Shown here piece after piece: positions 36,442-44,329 of a DNA stretch of 64,000 nucleotides. The stretch spans positions 1 through 64,000 of the forward strand of contig NZ_JAFEJU010000009.1 in the NCBI RefSeq assembly GCF_018555455.1, given 5' to 3'. Position 1 is the stretch's first letter; every line of letters begins with the position of its first letter. The notes beneath the pieces were generated by a model. The model searched no databases. It was not told the DNA's origin and saw only the letters and a program-made list of their open reading frames with translations. The translations under genes were made by a program, and so were the position numbers. The stretch comes from Bifidobacterium colobi. Its GTDB lineage: Bacteria > Actinomycetota > Actinomycetes > Actinomycetales > Bifidobacteriaceae.

Positions 36442-37128
36442 ATGAGTACTTCAAATCGTTCAAAGAAGAACGGCGTTAACACCGTCACCATCAGCACTCC
36501 AGGCGCGGGAGCCGCCGCCGGCAGCCGCACACCCACAGCCCAGCCGAGTGTGCCGCCCATCCTGCACCTCTCCGACCTACCCGGACCGCTGAGCATGAAT
36601 CTGCTTGCCGAACTCGGCACCATTCATAAGCTCGACGAAACCTGCGCCTACTGGAGCGAGCATGCCAACACACTCTACGGGCGCGCCTCAATCATGTCCG
36701 CAATCGCACCGTTCGGCACTGTGGCTTGCACGCGCACTGCCGCTTGGGTTTGGCTCGGCGGCGGCGACTTTCCCGACACCATCGACGTAATCTCCACATC
36801 GCATTTTCGCGCTGCTGTAGCCGGCCGCCGCATCCGCGTATTCAAACGCCTCACGCTGCCCGAACAAATCATGAAAATCGGCGACCTTGTTATCACCACA
36901 CCCGCTCGCACCGCCTGTGATCTGGTCATGGCTCCCGAAAACGGCCCGGATCCATCCGTGGCCAATACGTTGGTCTGTCAGCTTATGTCGGCTTACGAAT
37001 TCCGCCCGAATGACTGCCTGCAAATCATCCGGGAACATCGCCATCACAAGTATGCGGCGCGCGCTAAGGAATTCTTCAATGCCGTGCAGCGCGAGATCAA
37101 CGATTCCGCTACAGAACGGTACGCATGA
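36442..37128 (+). CDS. AbiEi-like protein of unknown function
   Basis: 228 residues from the ATG at 36442; a GTG 36 nt upstream is also possible and neither has a strong ribosome site. The central part (SIMSAIAPFGTVACTRTAAWVWLGG ... LVITTPARTACDLVM) follows the pattern of the AbiEi antitoxin C-terminal region common as orphan genes in actinobacteria. No AbiEii toxin is adjacent, so toxin-antitoxin function is not supported. Its stop overlaps the next gene start (ATGA). A related arrangement is seen in the protein at 63042-63998. Confidence 0.55.
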   Translation: MSTSNRSKKNGVNTVTISTPGAGAAAGSRTPTAQPSVPPILHLSDLPGPLSMNLLAELGTIHKLDETCAYWSEHANTLYGRASIMSAIAPFGTVACTRTAAWVWLGGGDFPDTIDVISTSHFRAAVAGRRIRVFKRLTLPEQIMKIGDLVITTPARTACDLVMAPENGPDPSVANTLVCQLMSAYEFRPNDCLQIIREHRHHKYAARAKEFFNAVQREINDSATERYA

Positions 37129-37481
37129 TGGGACGATTCTGGCATCGCGCAAGGCAGCAGCCGACGCATCGTTTGCGCAAACTTCGGCAGTCGCATAGGC
37201 TTCCGCAGCATCAAGAAGACTCAGCATCCGCGCTGATTTCGGATATGACGGCACCGCCGAATCCACCGATTCCGCTCACGCCGCAGGTGGCTTGCTCGCC
37301 GGATACTGATGCTGATGTGCTTTGGTATATTGCACAGCACGTGCCGGAACTGCGCCGCTGGGTCGTCGCGAATCCGACGGCTGATGCCGCTTTATTGGAA
37401 TATATTTCCCAATCCGGCGGGCCTGGCGTGCGGCAGGCGCTTGAGATACTGCTGGAATCGCTGGAAGCGGAAGCCCGGTGA
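37125..37481 (+). CDS. Small LRV-like repeat protein
   Basis: 118 residues, overlapping the upstream gene by four bases. After a basic, Gln-rich first half, residues of about 60-118 (DTDADVLWYIAQHVPELRRWVVANPTAD...) have the helical pattern of the variant leucine-rich repeat segment found in several actinobacterial proteins. The role is unknown; translational coupling implies it works with the AbiEi-like protein. Confidence 0.55.
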   Translation: MMGRFWHRARQQPTHRLRKLRQSHRLPQHQEDSASALISDMTAPPNPPIPLTPQVACSPDTDADVLWYIAQHVPELRRWVVANPTADAALLEYISQSGGPGVRQALEILLESLEAEAR

Positions 37482-37547
37482 TTCTGCGTCGTAAATCACG
37501 CAGCACCGCAGGCAGTATTGTCAACGATGCGTCCGCATGCGCTCAAC

Positions 37548-38585
37548 TCAGCTTTTCATTGCCAACACTGCCGAGTACACCTGCTTGCGATTGGCTAGCG
37601 AACCGTCCGGCAGCGGATGTTCCTGCACCACTTGGGCGATGGCGTCTTTGATACGCAGACCATCCTCAAGCGCGCGGTCGATAGCGAGCACCGCCAAATC
37701 CTCCACACTCAACGTATTCGGCGCCGCAGCCTCGGCCTCCTCATTGGATGCGCCGCCAATAACCAACACCATTTCTCCACGCGGCGGATCATCAATCACA
37801 CTCTGGCGAATCTCGCTGATAGAGCCGCGGCGAATCTGCTCGTAATCCTTGGTCAGCTCACGGCACAATGCCATCGGACGATTCGGGCCGAACGCGTCCA
37901 ACAGGTCATCCATCGAATCGGCGATGCGATGCGGCGTCTCGTAGAACACAATCGTGCGGCGCTCCGGCAGCAATGCGCGCAACGCTTGCACACGTTCGGA
38001 ATGCTTGCGCGGCAGGAATCCTTCATAGCAGAATCGATCGGTAGGCAAACCGGACAGTGCGAGCGCGTCCAGTACTGCGGAGGGACCGGGCGCACAGGTC
38101 ACCGGCAATCCACGTTCGATGGCGCGACGAACGATAGCCAGACCTGGATCGTTGATGGTGGGCATGCCGGCGTCGGACACCACAAGCACCGTGGCACCGG
38201 TTTCCACCCGATCGAGCAGACCGTCGGCTTTGCTGCGCTCGTTGTGATCGTGGTAGGCCACCACGCGGCCGGTCACATACACGCCGAGTCGGCGCGCCAA
38301 ATCATAGAGGCGACGCGTGTCTTCCGCGGCCACGATGTCCGCGCGCTCCAGCAGCGCCACCAAGCGGGCGGAAGCGTCACCGATATTGCCAATCGGTGTG
38401 GCGGCGAGTACCACGGTACCGGCTGGAATGTTCACGGCTGCGGCGCGGGCGTCTGCAGAATCCAGCGCTGCAGTATGCGCGTCGGCTCCGCTTGTCTGTT
38501 CTTGCGAAGCTGCGAAATTCACTGATTCAGACTGCTCGGCCGCATCATTGGTCATATCGCCTGCCATATTCTCTGCGCTTGTCAT
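37548..38585 (-). CDS. rsmI: 16S rRNA (cytidine1402-2'-O)-methyltransferase
   Basis: 345 residues. GTVVLAATPIGNIGDASARLV starts the SAM-dependent tetrapyrrole-methylase-type fold; AAEDTRRLYDL, VVSDAGMPTINDPG and FYETPHRI are characteristic RsmI blocks. It modifies the ribosomal decoding centre. About 50 extra residues rich in Ala/Ser/Asp precede the core. The start is uncertain: ATG 38585 has GGAAG very close, while GTG 38603 lies behind GGGG. Copy 2 of the 208-nt element sits just upstream. Confidence 0.93.
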   Translation of the reverse strand: MTSAENMAGDMTNDAAEQSESVNFAASQEQTSGADAHTAALDSADARAAAVNIPAGTVVLAATPIGNIGDASARLVALLERADIVAAEDTRRLYDLARRLGVYVTGRVVAYHDHNERSKADGLLDRVETGATVLVVSDAGMPTINDPGLAIVRRAIERGLPVTCAPGPSAVLDALALSGLPTDRFCYEGFLPRKHSERVQALRALLPERRTIVFYETPHRIADSMDDLLDAFGPNRPMALCRELTKDYEQIRRGSISEIRQSVIDDPPRGEMVLVIGGASNEEAEAAAPNTLSVEDLAVLAIDRALEDGLRIKDAIAQVVQEHPLPDGSLANRKQVYSAVLAMKS

Positions 38586-38629
38586 ACTTCCAGTATTCCC
38601 CACCCCACGGAGTTAGCCGGTTTTTGGAG

Positions 38630-38838
38630 GCTTTCTGGCTTACAAGGGGTTGATTTGAGCCGCACCGGAGGTCTATCTGCGTTACAAGGGGTTCCTCGCC
38701 AAGTATGTAAACCGCAAAAACGGCGGAATGACGGTATGGCAATGGCTTATATGCGGCATATACGAGCCTCCACCAACCCCTTGTAGAGCAGATAGATGTT
38801 CCGAGAAGCCAAAATCAACCCCTCGTAAACGAGATACG
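38630..38838. repeat. 208-nt nested inverted-repeat element, copy 2
   Basis: It aligns with 16502-16709 end to end with one or two length differences. Arms: TTACAAGGGGTTGATT with AATCAACCCCTCGTAA (outer) and TCTATCTGCGTTACAAGGGG with CCCCTTGTAGAGCAGATAGA (inner). The apical hairpin here is GGCTTATATG-CGG-CATATACGAGCC, a different sequence from copy 1 but still paired. It lies between rsmI and tRNA-Ala. Confidence 0.85.
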
Positions 38839-38948
38839 ACTCTTACTGTCCGTCAGCGTAGCAAATCATGGACGTCAGGAGCGTTTCCGATGGGAAGGAT
38901 GCAAAAGAAAAGGGCCGCTCGCGGTGGAATGAATGCAAGCGACCCAAG

Positions 38949-39021
38949 TGGAGCTGACGGTAGTCGAAACCGCGACCTCTTCGATGCGAACGAAGCGCTC
39001 TACCAACTGAGCTACAGCCCC
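38949..39021 (-). tRNA. tRNA-Ala (anticodon CGC)
   Basis: A full cloverleaf is visible. The acceptor GGGGCTG pairs with CAGCTCC (one G-T), the D arm is GCTC..GAGC, the anticodon stem CTTCG/CGAAG holds loop TTCGCAT, and the T arm GCGGT/ACCGT holds loop TTCGACT. The discriminator base is A and CCA is not encoded. Anticodon CGC reads GCG alanine codons, which suits this GC-rich genome. Confidence 0.97.
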
Positions 39022-39160
39022 TTGGTCTGTTGCCTTGCTCCGCAAAGCAACTCGCAACAATATAGTACGAAGTGCCGTCAAACGCAATTCGAGGTCGGGT
39101 GTGGCAGAGCAGGAGCGGCCGAGGGGCCGTCGGCGCGAGGCCAGGCACTACTGGCCCAGA

Positions 39161-40597
39161 CTATTGCCCCAGCACGGCCAGCACTTTCTTTTCGTTGTAG
39201 AACGCGAACACAATGCCGCCCAGGCCGCACAGCACCGCAGCACACACGGCGGCGATACGGTAACCGGCGCCGGAGGCCATACCGATCGTGGAGACACCGG
39301 TGAACAGCAGCATGGCCACGGACTGTCCCATCTTCATTGCGAACGTGCGGGCAGCGTAGAACATGCCTTGGCGATCCTGACCGGTGGTCTTGGAGCTGGC
39401 GTCGGCGATATTCGCCACGATGGCTTGCGGCAGGATGCCGAACGCGGCCATCGGAATCGCACCGACCACCGAGAGGATCAGGCCCTGCGTCATGGCCGGC
39501 AGGAAGCCGAGAGCGCCCGAGCCAAGCGCGCCGGCGAACGCGAACGCGCAGGTGAAGATCACGAACGCCACGAGCAGCAGCCGCTTCTTGCCGACTTTAT
39601 TGGCCAGAATGTTGACCGGCACGTAGAACAGTACGGAAACGCCGGTCATGAGCACGAAGTAGATGGTCGTGGTGGTTTCCGGCAGTTTCAGCAGGCTTGT
39701 GACGAAGAACGGCAATCCGGTTTGGAAAGTGGTGATGGCCACCCAGTAGACCACGTCCGAGCAGACAAACTTGCGGAATTCGCCGTCGCCGAAGGTCTGC
39801 TTCAGTGATTCGATGGTGGATTCGGAGGTGGGCTGGGAGTTGACGTAGTCCTTCTCGCGGATGGCGAGCGGCGGCACCAGCATGCATACGAATGCGATGG
39901 CGGCCATGATGGTGAAAGTCACGCGAATGGCGGTGATGCGGCCAAGTCCTGGCACTAGGCCACCCCAAATCACTGGCGCCACGTAGGCGATGGCGGTACC
40001 GGCCACCCAGGTGAACGAAATGGCGGTGGAGATGGTGAGCTGCTGCTTGGAATCATGGCCGAGCTCGGCGATCAGCGCGTTATATGGCGTGCAGTAGAAC
40101 GTGAGTGCAATGTAGTAGCCGATCACGGTGACGAAGAGGAATGCGCCGTTGATCCAACTGGTGCCGTTGATCGGACTCCAGAACACAAGCACGGTGACGA
40201 TGGCGAGTGGTGCGGCTGCGAATTTCAGGAACGGCATGCGACGGCCGGCTTTGGCGTTGCATCGGTCGGAGAGTGAGGCCACGGCCGGATCCACGAATGC
40301 ATCGAAGAATCGCGCGAATGCGGTGATGCCACCCACTACGGTCACAATGCCGAGTACTACCAAACCTTGCGGCACAAAGACAGTCTGACCTTGGCTGATG
40401 GTCTCTTGGTCGGGCTGGTAGAAGTACACGAGCCAGTTGGAGATGATGCCGGAAAGCAATGCCCAGCCGAACTGGCCGATGGCGAATGCCCAGACTTTGG
40501 CGAGCGGCAGGTCTTTGATGGCCGGCACGCCGACCCCGGCACTTCCCGCAGCAGCATCAGTGTGCGTATCAATGGAAATTCGATCAGAACCGCTCAT
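39161..40597 (-). CDS. GPH-type (MFS) sugar:cation symporter
   Basis: 478 residues from the ATG at 40597, which has GGAGG seven bases upstream. About twelve helices; VWAFAIGQFGWALLSGIISNWLVYFY, a cytoplasmic loop CNAKAGRRMPFLKFAAAPLA and the FARFFDAFVDP motif fit the glycoside-pentoside-hexuronide:cation symporter subfamily. No hydrolase or regulator adjoins it. It is divergent from the apbE gene. Confidence 0.8.
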   Translation of the reverse strand: MSGSDRISIDTHTDAAAGSAGVGVPAIKDLPLAKVWAFAIGQFGWALLSGIISNWLVYFYQPDQETISQGQTVFVPQGLVVLGIVTVVGGITAFARFFDAFVDPAVASLSDRCNAKAGRRMPFLKFAAAPLAIVTVLVFWSPINGTSWINGAFLFVTVIGYYIALTFYCTPYNALIAELGHDSKQQLTISTAISFTWVAGTAIAYVAPVIWGGLVPGLGRITAIRVTFTIMAAIAFVCMLVPPLAIREKDYVNSQPTSESTIESLKQTFGDGEFRKFVCSDVVYWVAITTFQTGLPFFVTSLLKLPETTTTIYFVLMTGVSVLFYVPVNILANKVGKKRLLLVAFVIFTCAFAFAGALGSGALGFLPAMTQGLILSVVGAIPMAAFGILPQAIVANIADASSKTTGQDRQGMFYAARTFAMKMGQSVAMLLFTGVSTIGMASGAGYRIAAVCAAVLCGLGGIVFAFYNEKKVLAVLGQ

Positions 40598-40673
40598 AGC
40601 CAAACCTCCTTGTTGACACTATGTCAATAGCAGTGTATCACCGCAAGCCCGGCCAACACTCGAGCCTATTACG

Positions 40674-41954
40674 ATGGTAGGCATGACCAGCCTCGATGAA
40701 CAGCTGCCACACACGATGGCCTTCCCGCACGCGCTTGGTACGGGACTGATAGTGCAATCCACGGCATCTGCGGAGACGCCCATCGCCATGCCTTCGCTGC
40801 TGTTCGGCGGCACCGCGGCTACTGGCCAGTCTGGCCAGTCTGGCCAGTCGATGGCGAACGACCAAACCGTCACGCTGTACGATGCCATCGATATTTTCAT
40901 CGACACCTACGAGTCCGCGCTCTCCCGTTTCCGCCCGAGTTCGCTGGTCTCGCACATGCGCACAGCCCAGCACGGCGGCACGTTCGATTTCCCTGATTGG
41001 TGCGCGGATTTGTTCGATTGGTATGACCGACTGTTCGAGGCCACCGAGGGCGCCATCGACCCATGCGTGGGCGAAGATCTGATTCGACTGGGCTACGACG
41101 CCCACTATTCGTTTACTGTTGCGCCGGATGCGCTCGGATATGACACCGGTGGTGCCGCATCCGACACAGCACCTTCGCGCAATACAGCTTCCGGCACGGC
41201 CAACGAATCACACCTCGGAAACACGCCATATGAGAGCCACTTGGGTGCGATTCATGGCCGTCCAACGTGGCGCAATGATGTGGAGCGGCATGGCGAACGC
41301 GGCACAACACTGGTTACGCACGGTCCGGTTGCTCTTGATTTCGGCGCATGCGGCAAAGGGTATGCGGTGGATCTGATCGCAGGGATGCTCGCCCCGCATA
41401 CTGATGCCTTTGTGATTGATGCGGGTGGTGATCTGCTGATTCGCATGGATGCCGGTTCGCCGATCACCATCGCCCTCGAAGATCCTGCGGATCCAACCCG
41501 CGCAGTGGGCACTGCTGAACTCAACGCCGGCGCGTTCTGCGCGAGCGCGCCCAGCCGTCGCCACTGGGGCGAGGCGGCCGGCCATCAACTGCATCATCTG
41601 CTCAACGCCATTGACGGACTGCCGGTGGAAGACGTGGCGGCCACATGGGTTGCGGTCGCGCGGAATACGGGATTGGTTACAACCCCAATCGGTCAGCATT
41701 CCAACGCCTTATCAAACGCCTCTGGATTCGGTATCACCATGGATCACAGTGCGCAATCCACCGGCAGCGGCAAACCGTTATCGCACGCACATCACGCTAA
41801 TCCAACTGCGATTGCCGACGGCTTGGCCACTGCCCTATTCACGACTTCAGCCGAGCAATTGCGGCGCTACTTCGACTTCGATTGCGCGATTCTCAACGCC
41901 GACCGCACCGCCGCCCAGTCCCCCAACTTCCCAGGCAGCTTCTTCACGCGCTAG
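40674..41954 (+). CDS. apbE: ApbE-family FMN transferase
   Basis: 426 residues. DFGACGKGYAVDLIAGML and DAFVIDAGGDLL are the ApbE signature, and HHLLNAIDGLP ... ADGLATALF forms the FAD-binding end. ApbE attaches FMN to Thr/Ser of flavoproteins. A roughly 60-residue insertion of low-complexity Thr/His/Ala between the N-terminal part and the signature is unusual. No lipobox is present, so it looks cytoplasmic. The start may instead be the ATG at 40683; neither has a clear ribosome site. Confidence 0.88.
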   Translation: MVGMTSLDEQLPHTMAFPHALGTGLIVQSTASAETPIAMPSLLFGGTAATGQSGQSGQSMANDQTVTLYDAIDIFIDTYESALSRFRPSSLVSHMRTAQHGGTFDFPDWCADLFDWYDRLFEATEGAIDPCVGEDLIRLGYDAHYSFTVAPDALGYDTGGAASDTAPSRNTASGTANESHLGNTPYESHLGAIHGRPTWRNDVERHGERGTTLVTHGPVALDFGACGKGYAVDLIAGMLAPHTDAFVIDAGGDLLIRMDAGSPITIALEDPADPTRAVGTAELNAGAFCASAPSRRHWGEAAGHQLHHLLNAIDGLPVEDVAATWVAVARNTGLVTTPIGQHSNALSNASGFGITMDHSAQSTGSGKPLSHAHHANPTAIADGLATALFTTSAEQLRRYFDFDCAILNADRTAAQSPNFPGSFFTR

Positions 41955-41976
41955 CCCTCGGAATTATCAGCACCTA

Positions 41977-42329
41977 GCGGGGCAACATCTCGAGCCAGCC
42001 GAGATTACGCCCCGCTGAATCTCAAGCCAGCGGGGCATTTCCTCGGGTCAATCACGAATTCACCCCGATGAAACTGCTGCAGCGAAGCAAATCCTCTGGC
42101 AGACCGAGAGTTCGCCTCACTGGGAACCAATCAGTGGGGCAAAACCGTGAGTTAATCGGCATTTCGCCCCGCTGAGCCCGAACCAGCGAGGCAAAACCTC
42201 GAGCCGACCGAGGGAATGCCCCACTATGCGCACGTAGCAGAGTGTTTCCTCAAGTCAGCCGAGGTTCTGCCCTGTTGAGAACAGAGCACCGGGGCAAAAC
42301 CTCGAACCGCTCGAAGTTCTACCCCGCTG
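41977..42329. repeat. Array of seven 41-nt pseudo-palindromes, period 52 nt
   Basis: Units start at 41977, 42030, 42082, 42134, 42186, 42237 and 42289; steps are 53, 52, 52, 52, 51 and 52. Each 41-nt unit runs AGCGGGGCAA..CTCGA..CGAG..GCCCCGCT, so it is roughly self-complementary; 10-12-nt linkers (for example GAGCCCGAACC) separate them. Units are 60-80% alike, not identical. The array lies between the convergent apbE and ABC-exporter genes; with the hairpin at 42375-42467 it accounts for almost all of 41955-42459. Confidence 0.85.
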
Positions 42330-42374
42330 CAGAGCAACGCCGACATCGCGCCGTCAATCAGCGAGCGAAGTGAA

Positions 42375-42467
42375 CTGGATGATGTGTGTGGCCTCTTGGC
42401 GCGCCCGCAAAGGCGTACGGAGGTACGTCGCAGCGGGCAGCAACAACGAGGACACTCCATCATCCAG
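42375..42467. terminator. Long-loop inverted repeat at the end of the ABC exporter gene
   Basis: CTGGATGATG (about 42375) is complementary to CATCATCCAG (about 42458), with a GC-rich 70-nt centre. It overlaps the 3' end of the downstream ABC gene on the minus strand. Weak terminator candidate. Confidence 0.4.
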
Positions 42468-44301
42468 CGAGCGAGAACTGGCTGTTGTACAAACCGGCAT
42501 AGAACCCGCCCGCCGCGAGCAACTCGTCATGAGTGCCGCGCTCGATTACGTCGCCGTGGTTCATGACGAGAATCATGTCGGCGTCGCGAATGGTGGAGAG
42601 TCGGTGCGCAATCACGAACGAGGTGCGCCCCACGGTCAGCGCATCCATGGCCTTCTGAATCAGCTCCTCGGTACGGGTGTCCACGGACGAGGTGGCCTCG
42701 TCGAGAATCAAGATCGGCGCATCCTGCACCATGGCACGGGCGATCGTGAGCAGCTGCTTCTGGCCCGCGGAAAGCGAGGATTTGTCGTCCAGAACCGTGT
42801 CATAGCCCTGCGGCAGGGAGCGGATGAAGTGGTCCAATCCCACAGCCTTGCAGGCCGCAACGATCTGTTCATCAGTCACGCCCGGCTTCGCATAGGCGAT
42901 GTTTTCACGCACTGTTCCACGGAACACCCACGTGTCCTGCAGCACCATCGAGAACTGCTCATGCACATTCCAACGCGGCACGCTTGCGGTGTCCACGCCA
43001 TCAATCGAAATCGAGCCACCGGAAATCTCGTAAAAGCGCATCAAGAGGTTCACCATCGTGGTTTTGCCGGCACCGGTCGGCCCAACGATCGCCACCTTCT
43101 GGCCAGCCGCAACGGATGCGGAGAAATCATGGATAATCGGCTTGCCCGGCTCGTAGCCGAACTGCACATGGCTGAATTCCACATCGCCGCGAACCTGGTG
43201 CCCCTCAGCACCAAGGAGCACCGGCTTGGCGGATTCGTCCGCCATTTCCGGCTCCTCGAGGAAGCCAAACACGCGCTCGGCGGCGGCCGCGCAACGCTGC
43301 AGGTTCTGGAAAGCCTGTGCGAACTGCGAGAGCGGCTGGGTGAACAGGCGAATGTACATCATGAACGCCACGATCACACCGAACTCGATCTGTCCATCCA
43401 TGGCGAGCGCCGCGCCCACCACGCACACCACCACGTAGCCGAAGTTGCCCACGAAGTTCATGAGCGGCATCATCAGACCGGAGAGGAACTGCGACTTCCA
43501 ACCGGATTCATAGAGATCCGCATTGTACTTCTCGAAGCGCGCGATCGAATCGGCCTCGCCGCTGTACGCCTTCACGATCACATGCCCGGAGTACATCTCC
43601 TCCACGTGACCGTTCACATCGCCCAGCGCGGCCTGCTGCTGCGCGAAGTACTTCTGGGAGACCTTCATAATCACCATCATCAGCACCATGCCGAGCAGGC
43701 TGGCACCGATGGCACACAGCGTCATGATCACGTTGTTGTAGAACATCATGACCAGCGCGCCCACGAACAGCGTCACCGAAGTGATCAGCGAGCCGAGGCT
43801 CTGCCCCAGCGTCTGGCCGATGGCGTCCACATCGTTGGTGATGCGTGACAGTACGTCGCCGTAGCTGACTTTGTCGAAGTATTTGAGCGGCAGTTTGTTG
43901 ATTTTGGTGGAGATGGATTCGCGCAGACGCTGGGCTGTGCGCTGGGTGACGTTAGCCATCATCCAGCTTTGGATGTAACTGAGCACGGCGTAGCCCACGT
44001 ACAGGGCGACGAGCAGCCAGGCGATGCGTCCGACTTCAGCAAGATCGATGGAACGCATCACTGGGCGCCCATGCACGACTGCGGGCAGGCCTTTGACGAT
44101 GACGTTGGTCATGTCCTTGAGCTTGTCCGGACCGATGATTTGGAAGATGGTACCGGCTGCGCCCAGGATGAGCGCGATGATGATGACAGGAATGTAGTTA
44201 CGGCAGTAGGCGACGAGTTTGCCCATGACTTTGCCGAAATCGTTGGGCTTTTCGACCGTGCGCCCTGCGCCCGGCCCGTGTCCCATAGGTCCTCTTGGCA
44301 T
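42460..44301 (-). CDS. ABC exporter half-transporter, catalytically complete subunit
   Basis: 613 residues: six membrane helices then an ATPase domain. Walker A is GPTGAGKTT, the signature is LSAGQKQLLTIARA, and Walker B is ILILDEATSSVD with the catalytic Glu present. It pairs with the gene 28 nt upstream as a heterodimeric type IV exporter (LmrCD/BmrCD-like), usually exporting drugs, peptides or lipids. A MarR gene heads the operon, supporting a drug- or stress-response role. Confidence 0.9.
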   Translation of the reverse strand: MPRGPMGHGPGAGRTVEKPNDFGKVMGKLVAYCRNYIPVIIIALILGAAGTIFQIIGPDKLKDMTNVIVKGLPAVVHGRPVMRSIDLAEVGRIAWLLVALYVGYAVLSYIQSWMMANVTQRTAQRLRESISTKINKLPLKYFDKVSYGDVLSRITNDVDAIGQTLGQSLGSLITSVTLFVGALVMMFYNNVIMTLCAIGASLLGMVLMMVIMKVSQKYFAQQQAALGDVNGHVEEMYSGHVIVKAYSGEADSIARFEKYNADLYESGWKSQFLSGLMMPLMNFVGNFGYVVVCVVGAALAMDGQIEFGVIVAFMMYIRLFTQPLSQFAQAFQNLQRCAAAAERVFGFLEEPEMADESAKPVLLGAEGHQVRGDVEFSHVQFGYEPGKPIIHDFSASVAAGQKVAIVGPTGAGKTTMVNLLMRFYEISGGSISIDGVDTASVPRWNVHEQFSMVLQDTWVFRGTVRENIAYAKPGVTDEQIVAACKAVGLDHFIRSLPQGYDTVLDDKSSLSAGQKQLLTIARAMVQDAPILILDEATSSVDTRTEELIQKAMDALTVGRTSFVIAHRLSTIRDADMILVMNHGDVIERGTHDELLAAGGFYAGLYNSQFSLAG

Positions 44302-44329
44302 TGGTAAGTCCTTTCGTTAGCGCTCTTGG

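Noticed and set aside
36442..37481. Complete AbiE toxin-antitoxin pair
   Set aside because: The second gene is a small LRV-like protein, not a nucleotidyltransferase toxin of the AbiEii type.
16502..38838. The two 208-nt elements as ends of one large composite transposon
   Set aside because: They are 22 kb apart, enclose ordinary housekeeping genes and no transposase, and each is itself a complete palindromic unit.
41977..42329. Possible CRISPR array
   Set aside because: Repeats differ at many positions, linkers are only 10-12 nt and are themselves similar, and no cas gene is present.
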